Shown one piece after another: positions 32,542 to 42,623 of a stretch of DNA of 64,000 nucleotides (position 1 is the first letter of the stretch; each line of letters starts with the position of its first letter). A program made the translations under genes and the position numbers. A model generated the notes under the pieces. It did no database searches. It saw only the letters and a list, made by a program, of their open reading frames with translations, and was not told the DNA's origin. Origin of the DNA: Cryptomeria japonica (lineage: Eukaryota > Streptophyta > Pinopsida > Cupressales > Cupressaceae); NCBI RefSeq assembly GCF_030272615.1, contig NC_081408.1, positions 619,998,476 through 620,062,475 of the forward strand. The letters run 5' to 3'.

Positions 32542-33729
32542 TGTTGGCATTTTGATGATGTTTTGATTGTCATTGATGGACACACACTTTCTTGATGTAT
32601 GAGTTATGCTCAACCGGTAATTGTTCCAACCGGTATTGTGTGTTATTGAATTTATAGTCTTTAAACTATCAGTATTTTGCAGAAGATGGTTTACCAATCA
32701 CAGATTGACTGAAGATCCCAAGTGGTATGAAGACCCCAAGCGGTTCGAGGATCTCAAGCGGTACGAAGGACCGAAGCGGTAGTTAACTTTTGATCGGAAC
32801 ACTACGATTTTCCAGTCTTCATTTTTGACAACCAGTAATCAGTATATTGTCTTAACCGGTATATATCTGTGATGAGTTACCAACCGGTATTACTGTAATG
32901 TGTGATGAGTTATCATCCACCAACACTTTGGCGGTGTGTTTGTGTCGTGTTACCAAATGTGTCTAGATGCACTGTACCTAGGAGCTTGTAATCTAATTCT
33001 ATTGGACCGACATGAAATCAGATTCCTTTATAAGGACATCATGTCTAGGGTTTGCATGTATGAGATAGAGTATGAGAGATAGAATAGAAAAGGTTATGTG
33101 CAATCTTTGAAGAGAAGGTTAGGTCTGTGTGAAGAGATAGAGTATGGAGTTATTGAAGATTGAAGTAATGCTGAAATTCATTAACAAGGAGTTGTCAAGG
33201 ATCTAATTAAGCATATTGTGCTAGCATCTAGATCTTTCACTTGTTGATTACTAATATCTTCGACAAGTCTGAAACCCTTAACTGGGTAGGCCCAACAAAG
33301 CCTTTGTAAATCCTCTAACAAGGTGGTTCACAACTGTGGATCTGAAATCATTTAACAAGGTAGTCTTTAACAGGACTTATCTCCTAAGAGAGATCTAGAT
33401 TCCTAAAAAGATCTGTTCTTGTGAAGAACATTGTATGACCTTAACCGGTCTAACCTTAACCGGTCTGGTTACTATTTTGTAGATAGTTACTTGTGAGTTT
33501 CTGCTCACCGTGGTTTTTCCCATTTGGGTTTCCACGTCAAATATCTTGTGCTATGGTGATTGTGCTTTTATGGGTGAATGCTTTGTTTGATATTTGGTTT
33601 GCACTTATCTTAATCGGTTTATTGGTGAAACTGTTGCACTGGTTATCTGCTAAACTATTTAAAAGATTGATTATAGTATTTTTTGATATACTAATTCATC
33701 CCCCCTCTTAGTATTCATCACTCCTCACA
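32542..33729 (+). repeat. 3' LTR of element C
   Basis: Begins TGTTGGCATTTTGATG. It contains many ACCGGT/CCGGTAT words (32600-33480). The end is placed at CATCA (33720) or CTCACA (33729) by comparison with the CCCCTC-TTAGT-...CA ends of the D and G LTRs. It has no partner in the window. Confidence 0.65.
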
Positions 33730-34214
33730 TCTCTTGATCATGGGGTTACGAGAATCATTGAATCTATTCTAGGTTTACTGTCCAACCACAATGATCACTT
33801 AACAATGGCTACTAGCTCCTGAGCACTTCTTGGACCAAGATTAAAACATCATCATTCAATACAAGCAAATGAAAATTGATGAACCATTAGTAACTCAAGT
33901 TTTACCTGTTGGGAACCAATAATATCAAAGGTTTGAAAGGTCAAACCGCCAGCTCACCCCTCTCCGTCAAGGACATGTGGCATCATATCGTGATGCCATG
34001 GTCTTTATCTTCCTTGCACCTTCGACCACGGGGAAGTGTGGGTTATCAAATCTATTTTGCCTTTATCCACAAGCCGAAGTATTTAAAATATTAGACTTAG
34101 GAAAAATTCATAAGTGCTGACATGAATATTAAAAGGGACCGACCATAGGCAAATCTTTCATGCAACTTAGGAAAAACCATAAAGGGACTGGTCGAACACA
34201 ACTTAACACTTAGG
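33730..34214. other. Unclassified spacer between C and F
   Basis: No coding or repeat structure recognised. ACTTAGGAAA words occur at about 34094, 34166 and 34210. Together with 52227-52390 it is the former insertion site of element F. Confidence 0.5.
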
Positions 34215-34219
34215 AAATA

Positions 34220-35012
34220 TGATGCAGGAGCATCCCCGATTCACAACAATCTTGCATCAACCAAAAACATTTCCTTTTCTGTTTTGTTTTCTATTTGCAG
34301 TTTCAATTTTCCTTTCTATGTGCCTCAGTTTTGTCTCATTGGTTCCTGTGGAGTTGGATTCTACTTAAAGACCTGATCTTCTTGCTTGCTTTCTAAACGC
34401 ATCTCATTCGGATCACTTTTCGACAAGTTATCGATACCGGTTTCCCTTAATAGTTTCTTGCTACTGGTTGTTCCTTTGTTACTGGTTGCCTGAGACATAT
34501 TCTCGTGATCTTCTGGAACCCATTCCGAAGCTGGCGGAGCCTTGGGCATTGATCTCGATATTGCTTGGCATGTGGCCGACCTTCTATGATTCATCCTTTG
34601 GATTTTCTGGAGGAATCTCTTGGCAGAGGCCGACCTTATTCATTTTGCACATTAGTTCTTGTCCTTTGGGTTCTGATCCTTTTGGGCCAACCAGATCCTT
34701 TGGATCGATATATATACTTGTACTCATGCCTTAGAATGTAATCAATCAGAAGATCAAGAAGTATCAGATAGATAGACTGTGCCTAGAAGATAGATCTTTT
34801 GATTCAAGGTCCCGGTGTGACCTATTCTACGAGGCCTGTGTGCCGATATGTTGTAACCCAATTATTGCCGGTTGGATGTAATTAACTCTCATGTAATAAA
34901 AGTATCTGTTATGCATTGCCTCCATCATATCTATGTTTTTCCATTGTATTAACTCTTGCTGACTAGTTTAAATTGATCTCCTCGAGGTCCTTCTTCACCG
35001 GTGACTGCTTCA
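34220..35012 (+). repeat. 5' LTR of element F
   Basis: Starts TGATGCAGGAGCATCCCC and ends CGGTGACTGCTTCA. It matches 51443-52221 along its length with scattered substitutions and small indels, so the insertion is not recent. Confidence 0.9.
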
Positions 35013-35014
35013 AG

Positions 35015-35026
35015 TGGTATCAGAGC
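35015..35026 (+). other. Primer-binding site of element F
   Basis: TGGTATCAGAGC, complementary to the initiator tRNA-Met 3' end, two bases inside the LTR. Confidence 0.95.
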
Positions 35027-35121
35027 GAAGTTCATTACAGAGGTTGCATGTCCTAAATCTTGTTGTAGGGTGGCGGATTGCAAATCTGACCTGCAATTAA
35101 AGAGGACTAGTATGGATCAAT

Positions 35122-36133
35122 GGTGTGAAGAGGAACTAGGAATGGTAGAGCACATGGGAATACAGACCCTATTGTAATAGAGATGTTGCAAGGAATAGAA
35201 GCCTGGTCAGAAGCCATGGAGACAGCCTAGAGGAGAGGCCAACATGTTGAGGATGTGAGCGAGGATGAAGGAGAAGAAGCCTCGACAAAACAAGTGAACC
35301 TACCAATAGTTGATCCAGAGGAGGAAAGGTTTTTAAGGGTTTTGAGTAGGGTGAACACTAAACCTCATTTTACCCCACCAGAATATGATGGGAAGTTAGA
35401 TTCAGATGAATTGATGGATTGGATCTCAGAGATGGAGAAGTATTTTAATTTTGAAAATAGTGCAGAAGAAATGAAGGTGAAGTATGCCTGTACCCGGTTG
35501 AAGGGTCATGCATCTCTCTGGTGGGAGCACTTGCAAGTTGTTAGGCAAAGAAGAGGTAAAGAAAAGATTAAGATGTGGGATAGGATGATTTCTAAGTTAA
35601 AATCAAAGTTTGTTCCGAAAGTTGCAGAATCTAAGATAGAAAGAATCTAGTGTGAAGGAGTGCACCAAAGCATTTTACAAGTTGAACATCACATCCAGAC
35701 ATGTTCATGATGAAATTGAACAAATTGCAAGATATTTGAACGGATGAAGATGTCTATACAAGATGAACTCGATATGATCAAACTAGAGATTGTTGAAGAG
35801 GCTTACCAGTATGCAATAAAGGCCAAAGAGAAATTGAATAAGAGGCATGAGCAGAGACAAATAGGTAGAGGTGGAAGGTTTACCGGAGGAAGATTTCAAG
35901 GAGGAAGAGGATATACCGAAGGAAGAGGAACCAGTATAGATCAAAATAAGGACAAGGGAGTGAGAAAGGAAGGTAATTCATACCGAAAGGATGATAGAAA
36001 TTTCTACTGGAGGAGAGAACTGGATGGTTACCAAAATGAGAACTTTGGAAGACAAGACAAAAGGACATTCAGAGGAACCTATTTTAAATGTGGAGGAGAA
36101 GGACACTGTTCATTTGAATGTAAGAAGTCATAG
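35122..36133 (+). pseudogene. gag of element F (disrupted)
   Basis: Upstream text is open in the frame leading into TAG at 35228-35230. The main part 35231-35650 has the Ty3 gag core (FTPPEYDGKLDSDELMDWI, then LKGHASLWWEHL). After TAG at 35648-35650 the frame changes and resumes at about 35744. The distal part has Gly/Arg-rich RGGRFTGGRFQGG and a zinc knuckle whose first Cys is replaced by Tyr (YFKCGGEGHCSFEC). It ends at TAG 36131-36133. The original ATG is unclear. Confidence 0.8.
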
Positions 36134-36389
36134 GCTACTAGAAGAACTATAGTGGTGGAAGAGAACCTCACTGGATTAGACAATAAACCAAAAGATGGAG
36201 AACTATTGATGATGAGGAGATATTTGTGTCATACTGTAGAAGATAAAGAACCCTTGCAGAGGAAGAACTTGTTCAATACCAGATGTAAGGTACCTGGTAA
36301 GTGTTGTAAAGTTGTCATTGATAGTCATAGTTTGGATAATCTTGTTTCGGAAGAGATGGTGAATAAGTTAAAATTGGAGAGATTGAAAC
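36134..36389 (+). pseudogene. Protease region of element F, 5' part, interrupted by element G
   Basis: The frame encodes VVIDSHSLDNLVSEEMV, where DSH stands in place of the catalytic DSG/DGG, then KLKLERLK. It is cut at GAAAC (36385-36389). Across the G insertion the frame is continuous with 48194 onward (HPKPYQIAWIQ). Confidence 0.75.
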
Positions 36390-37359
36390 TATTAGGCCCA
36401 ATATGGAAAGCTAATGTATTGAGAGGGGAGGGGTGAATCAGTACTTCAAATCCTTTTATCAACAATATCTTCACTGTTATGCATAAACCACAAACTGTTG
36501 TAACATAACATAAAGATAAAACAAATAAATAACAATCATACATGATTCACTCCATAACACATATATTTTGGTTACGCAGAAACTCTTGGTTAGAGAGAAA
36601 AACTATGGTGGGGATGGCACCCACAACTTCACTACTGCAATAATAAAGGTTGCTCGGTTAGAGCTACATGTTCAGCTATTTTTGATAGCTTACCCTGCTA
36701 GGAGTATCAAGATTTGTTAGATCTACCTTGCTAAAGGATTTTACAACACTTATTATAAATGTTGCACTTGGTTTAAGGCTTTAGAATTTATAGACTTTGT
36801 TAGAGTCTTTTACCTTGTTAAAGGTTTCTCTTACAACTTCAAAATATTACAATAAAATCTTTACAAATATCTGCAACTTTATATCTGGAATGTTATAGCA
36901 AATTCTATATGCTCAAAATGAGATTACCTTGCTTATAGCATACCTCGGTAACCCATAAAGTAACTCGATAAACCCTTCTGTTTACTTTGTTATTTGACTA
37001 TTCTCTAAAATCCTTCTCGGTGACCTCTGTGTCTCTGTAACAGTCATAACACTCAGTGCTTTCTTATTTATCACACATGTCTTACTTCATACACCTCTAT
37101 ATCTCTGTCTGATCTCTATCCATGCTGTATAAATAGATATCTTATGTCGGTGATCAGGTTCATTGCTTTGATCTTACAAACATGATTTATCGAATGAATA
37201 ACCATACAAAATATTTCATTGGTTAGATGACCTCAAAATCATACACAATCTTTAAGTGCAATTTTCAATGTGATAACGGTTCTTTATTCCTTGATCTTGT
37301 AACACGTTTTCCCATGTGTGTCTAGATTCAATGAATCTGGTAACACGTTTCACTTGGTG
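36390..37359 (-). repeat. Element G 3' LTR, outer part
   Basis: Matches 47024-47990 with few differences. Its terminal base pattern is TATTAGG where the 5' LTR has TGTTAGG, so the outer CA is mutated. Cut at TGGTG (37355-37359) by solo LTR S. Confidence 0.9.
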
Positions 37360-38719
37360 TGTTGGGACTCATTAATTTTGAGTCAATTTTTGAGGCCCAC
37401 TTCAAATTTTTGCTTTGCATCTCCAAATAAGTCAGTTTGAATGGCTTAGTTTGCAAGAGGGCAAAATGGAGCCGGTTGATTTTCAGAGGGTAAGGCTCGG
37501 GATACATGTCCCACACCTTTCATTTGGCCTATTCAGTGATGTACAACTTTCAAAATTCAGTTTGGAGAAGTTTATCAGGTACCCATTTCGAGGGGTGAGC
37601 TGAAAGTGCATTTTAGGCACAAATGCAGATTTTATGGAGTAGCCTACTTTGAGCAATTACATCTTTTTCCCTGTCTATCGTCATGGAGAAATTAAAAGTG
37701 GATTCAATTCTATGCATAAATGTGAGTGAGTTTGCAAAATTTCAAGCCTTGACGAATCCATTTGCTCAGTTTTTGAAGCCAAATCCGTTTGCAGTTTGTG
37801 TGGTTTGACTAGTCCCTGTTTCGACAGCTAGTCAGAGCCCTGTTTCGCATAAGTGTAAAAGTTGTCTCAGTAAGAATCATACCATAATGTTTTCTCTGGG
37901 TTATTACTGGTATAAATGATGAGCTACATTTCAATTTTCAAGCCTCTACCAATCCGTTTGATTGGTTTTCAAAATGGTTCATTTAGCTATCATTTTCAGT
38001 TATCCGTACTTTCAGTGTCGTATTAGTTAATGTAGCCATTTTTGTGAGCGCGCCATTTGCATCCTGTCAGTCTGGTGATCAAACTGAGAATCCAAAGATT
38101 TAATATGTACTTCAAGGTACCTATGTTTCAAATTTGAGGGCCTACGAAGGTTGTTTAATATTTTTGAGAAAGGCGTCATGTGTTGCCAGAACATTGACTT
38201 CATCAGGTCCATAGTGTCGACAAAGCTAGTTTGTCATTTTTGCCGATTAATATCTCTTCACTTGGGACTCATCTTGAGAAACTATTTGGTAGAAGTCATC
38301 CTTGCATATCAGAGTACACGCCTGTCAGATGGCAAGCTCCAGAAAAGTGTTTTGACAGGTTTGAAAAATACTTCTTCGCGATTAAATGCGAAAATGTGGC
38401 GTAATCGCCTGAAAGTTGTAAAATGTGGATTAATGATCTAAAACTGATGTCGATCATTTCCAGAGGTATGTTTGAGGTCCCTGAAGCTTTTCAAAGGTCA
38501 GTTGTAGGGAAACAATTTTTTTTTTTTAGTCGAACCCACTTTGGGGCCCGACTTGGCTCGATTGTAATTCGCCAGTTGGACGGTGAGAGAGCAGAGAAAG
38601 TTCAAAACCAAGTGCAAATTGGTAAGTGGCAAATGTGACAAGACATTTGAGTTTATAGACAATTAAAAAAGAAGATCCTCTGCAGTTAATGAAGGTATTG
38701 ACATGGCAGAACAGATATG

Positions 38720-39800
38720 TATGTCAGGAGATGCAGCTGAGAGGATACCCTTGAGAAGGCCTTGGGTAATGATCAGTGCTAATGATGACACAGACATTCA
38801 CTTCCGCAAAGCTCAATTTGATCCAGAAGATTGTCCAATTGATTGTTCATAACCATGTGAAAGAGTTTGCCTTGCTGATGCAATTAAATTTGAAAGCTCA
38901 ATTCATTACAATGATGTGCCTCTTAATGCTAGCTCCATTGCCAAGTTTCCGATTTTTCCCAAGGCAAGAGTAATTAGTGAACGTTGCTATGGTTGTGGCT
39001 GTTGCCTCCTAGTTTGTCCATATGACAAAATCAGAGAAAATACATATGTTAGAACCAATACTGCTATTACAGAGCTTCTCAGGAGAAGCGATGTAGATGC
39101 CATAGAGATACACACAAGTGCAGGGTATATCTTACCTATTTCATGTTTTGAATATATTATGGTTATAGGCATCTTGATTCATTCAAAGAATTATGGAATA
39201 ATCTATCAAATTTTGTGGAGCAACTGAAGCTTATTGCAAGACATATCATATTCAGTCTAGACTGACTAGTAAGGGGCACTCTAGGTTTAAGTCTTGTGTT
39301 CAATTCTCAGTGGGCTCACTCTACATGTTCTATTGAAGTAAGTTCGCCTGATTTAGGCGATTCAACAATTGAAACTTTGAATGCCATGCATTTAATCATG
39401 AAGCCATGTCTACGATCTTACAATCTTTGGCAGTTGGATTGACGTCCAATGAGTGGAGGCATTGGGAAAGGTGCTACAAGGGAATCTATAGCTTTTGTTG
39501 CTCGCATGGCTGAGAACAAAAACCGTCCTCTAGGTTTTCTTCAACTAGCTGGTGGTACAAACTCTTACACTATTGGGGCCTTGAAAAGAATTGGCCTTTT
39601 CCAAACTACCTCAATTCCAGATTGTGCGATGGAGAGTGCAAACATAACTATGCCCTTTGAAGCTGGAAAGAAAATTTACACGGATGCCCTTATTGTAGGG
39701 GTAGCTTATGGTGGATATGCACGGAAGGTTGTTGGCAGGGTTCTCCATAAAATAAATTTTAAACTTCAAGCAAATGTGTGTGAAGCGATGAAGCAAATGT
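38720..39800 (+). pseudogene. LdpA-like 4Fe-4S protein gene fragment captured in an LTR
   Basis: The frame near 38720-39124 encodes RRPWVMISANDD...HFRKAQFDPE, CPIDCS, then a ferredoxin-type CYGCGCCLLVCP (four ligands in CxxCxxCxxxCP, 38985-39017) and VDAIEIHTSAG. A 44-bp GT...AG segment (39125-39168) interrupts it; removing it restores the frame into HLDSFKELWNN. After a non-matching stretch, 39350-39442 resumes (DSTIETLNAMH, NLWQLD) and is followed by RPMSGGIGKGATR, QLAGGTN and VGVAYGGYARK. These are hallmarks of LdpA, the cyanobacterial and plastid-lineage iron-sulfur protein tied to redox input of the clock. TAA at 38850-38852 and TGA at 39440-39442 break it. The presence of an intron-like segment argues for DNA-level capture, not a processed copy. 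The N-terminus is missing. Confidence 0.8.
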
Positions 39801-40331
39801 ATTGCCTAATTTCTCTCTGTGTGACATGGAGAACACCAGCAACAATCAAAACCACTAAAGCAAATATAGCATCTCCCTTCCCCTGTGCGTGGTATGTAGA
39901 AGGGGGGGTGGAAGTTTTTAGGTTCAACCCCTCTGTGTGTGTGGTAAGGTGAGGATAAATAGCAGCATAAATTGTTTCCAATTAATGCAAATGGCAGATG
40001 TAAAGTATTAAATCCACAATCTTTGCCCAATTCTTCATGCGTGGCGTTAAAAGAGAAGGTTAAATCAAATGAAATCCAAGAAATTACAGAAAATCGCCAT
40101 TAAAAACCAAGAAGAAAGCTTCAAAATGCAGCTACAGGAAAAACACAATATCCCACATTCACTTGGAAGTGGTATTTTTTAATGTTTATAACCAAATCCA
40201 CACACATCTATAATGTCAAAGCCATCTGGGCTTTTGACGGACGGTGTTGTTGGGCGCCCAAGGTGGGCCTATGCGCGGGCATGGATCTCGAGGTGACTGA
40301 GGAGGTGACTGAGCGGAGACCAGGTGGACCC

Positions 40332-40867
40332 CACGTGGGCATGCTTCTCGAGGCAAATAGGCAAATTTTGCAGAGAAGGGTCGACTTAACCAGTGAGAAG
40401 GTTGCAGAGGATCCGACGAAGCACGTGATTTTGCGGGCCGAAGATGCACGCGAGTTACACCCTACGAAATGGCGAAAAGAGTAAAGATCATGCATGTTTC
40501 GGGAGATCAGACGATCCGTGCTGTTTCGTGAAGGAAAGTTGCTCGTCGGTTAAGCCCTGCAAAATAGCGAAACGTGAAATGGTGAAAATGCATTAGGTTA
40601 AAGAGTGAGCAAGTTTGATGTAGATCGACGACTTGCGTTGTTTCGTGGAGTGAAGATGCATGCCGGATAAAGCCATGCGAAATGGCGAAAGCCAACTGGT
40701 GCACAAGTGGTAGGTCCAATCAGTGGTCCAGCAAGGGGGTCCCAGTGAGGTGGCGATGACATGGCGCTTAGGTGGACGACAAGCAAGAGGACACGTGGCG
40801 AAGTGACAAGGTGTCATCCCAAGGGGCACCCAGTGGACCCCATCGACCAATTAGGTCCCGCCACGTG
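40332..40867 (+). promoter_or_regulatory. Cluster of four G-box (CACGTG) sites in solo LTR S
   Basis: CACGTG at 40332, 40422, 40792 and 40862, the third as ACACGTGGC (ABRE-like) and the fourth inside the palindrome GCCACGTGGC. The surrounding block is GC-rich and lies upstream, in LTR sense, of AT-rich DNA. Element B's LTR also has CACGTG near 11628. bZIP/bHLH binding is an inference from the motif. Confidence 0.45.
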
Positions 40868-42101
40868 GCAAGGCATCATGCCCAAAAGGAGCGAAAAATT
40901 AAAATTAAAATCAGTAAAAGATATAGTTTCAACTATATTAAATAATTCAAAAATTTAAATGATATGCACATGTTGAGGATTAATTCGCCTAGGGTCTCAT
41001 TTTTGGCCAAAATATGAAGTGTTATATGTTTTCGGAAAGCTCTCGGAATGAGGAATCCGATTATGGAGTTCATGTTGACAAATATGGGATATTTCAAGAG
41101 AAGTTTCCATGAGAGTGAAATTCAATTAGAGAGGAGATATTTGGCAAATTCAGTTGCAGATTTGATTTTCTCCCCTCCTCTTTTTATTCCCAATTCTTCT
41201 CATTTTTTAGGGGTTCCAGTTTTGGAGAGATTTTCTCCAAGGGAGAAATCCGAAATTGGAGGTTCCAGTGATGGCATCTTTTTATTAATGCAAATGACAG
41301 TGTGTTCTTCTATGTTTTCAGTGTTGTCTTTACTGTAGGTTTAGTTTCAGTTTGCAGGTTCACACATATGCAAGGCATATGTGAGTTTCCATGAAATTGT
41401 CTCCAAAATGTACTCAGATTCATATAATTTCATATTATCAAGGATAATTTGAGTTGCCTCTTTCAAATTCCTCTAAGAGTGTAATGTTGTCTTTTGGGTA
41501 TTCTTCAAGGAAGGATTTAAATCCTAAAACCCAGTATTAATGATTTTGAATGCATATTGGATATATATATGTAAGTCTATTTTTGTGACAGAGCAGAGGA
41601 TTGTATTAATGTAAGGCATTGATACATGAAAATTTAATGTTGAAAAGAACTTGCATCTGAGATTTCTCTTCCAGTTTTATGCATGATTCTGTGGCCTGGA
41701 TAAGGCACTAGTCTTTTGTAACATTGAAAGGGTGTCAGAACATCATTTAAAAATCCAAAATTAGAATATCTTTTTATATTTTATGTTATGTGGAAGTGTC
41801 CCTCCATCTCATGATTCAAAAAATGTTGAGTTGCAAGTGTGGATCTAGCCCATCTGTAGTTACCTCTTAGTTTTTGAACCTTTTGAGATCCATCTACTTT
41901 TGATTGATGCAGTCTTGTGTGTAATAGATCTGATTAAATGCATCAAAGGTATACCCACCTAGGTTTTGCAGAGCCTGAAGAGTAGAAGGATTCATAGCCT
42001 TGTCATGTTGTCCAAGCCCTGAGGTGTTTCATTGATTGAGATTGGTTATCTCATAGATAGATTTGCAGGTATACTTGGGTTATCACTTTTGGTGAACAAC
42101 A

Positions 42102-42316
42102 TGGTGTATATCAACTTGGTGTATCATTGTTTCTACTCGGTAGACATGGAATGTTACTCTGTAGACAACTCGGTGAATACTAGGCTCTGTGACTACTTTC
42201 TTCTATAACCGACTGCTTTGTGCATACCGACTGAATGTTTCGGTAGAAGTAATTGAGTAAAGTATATAGAATGACTTTGGATATAAAACTAATGACAACT
42301 ATAATAAGTAGTAACA
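42102..42316 (-). repeat. Element G 3' LTR, inner part
   Basis: Starts with the second TGGTG copy, followed by a 15-bp near-duplicate of the target (TATATCAACTTGGTG), then matches 47990-48188 to GTAGTAACA. Confidence 0.85.
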
Positions 42317-42330
42317 ATCTCCCCTTTTGA
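42317..42330 (-). other. Polypurine tract of element G
   Basis: On the minus strand TCAAAAGGGGAGAT ends at the LTR start TGTTAC, as in elements C and D. Confidence 0.85.
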
Positions 42331-42623
42331 CATTAGTTGAGATGTTTGACAAAACTACTTTCAAAGTCATAACTCAAAAATCTATATACTTACAAAATTT
42401 TGACAAAACTGACAGCATATACTTTTGTCAATGAAATAGTATATTCAAATATACTCCCCTTATCAATATACTGTACAAAACTCTGATTTTGCATGCTCGG
42501 TGATCAATATTTTGTACTTGGTTCTATTTGGTGATCACTGCTCGGTATACTCCCCCTGTATACTACATTCCCCTGTATACTTTGATATGATACTCACTCC
42601 CCCTTTTTGACAAACATCAAAAC
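42331..42623 (-). other. 3' non-coding part of element G
   Basis: Sequence between the ORF2 stop and the PPT on the minus strand, with repeated AGTATACNGGG/CGGTGATC words. No coding signal. Confidence 0.5.

Larger units (their letters stand above)
14218..33729 (+). mobile_element. Element C: non-autonomous LTR element with ORF1 tail and ORF2, split by H
   Basis: The 5' LTR and most of ORF1 are lost to, or lie beyond, element B. What remains in order: ORF1 C-terminus (14219-14377), ORF2 (14811-15904), the H insertion (15905-30145), ORF2 continued (30151 to about 32280), PPT (32529-32541) and 3' LTR (32542 to about 33729). The C-terminal ORF1 tail and ORF2 are both homologous to those of element G. 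No protease, RT, RNase H or integrase is recognisable. The LTR start TGTTGG and the PPT AAAGGGGGAGAT are copia-like. The right end (33720-33729) is uncertain because the 5' LTR is missing. Confidence 0.7.
37360..42101 (+). mobile_element. Element S: solo LTR of the Ogre-like family, about 4.74 kb
   Basis: Starts TGTTGGGACTCATTAA and ends TTTTGGTGAACAACA. Both ends and much of the interior match the right LTR of element B in opposite orientation. TSD TGGTG at 37355-37359 and 42102-42106. No PBS, PPT or coding interior of an element is present, so it is the product of LTR-LTR recombination. The middle (about 38560-40140) differs from B and includes an LdpA-like gene fragment. A GC-rich block with four CACGTG sites follows. 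Confidence 0.85.
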
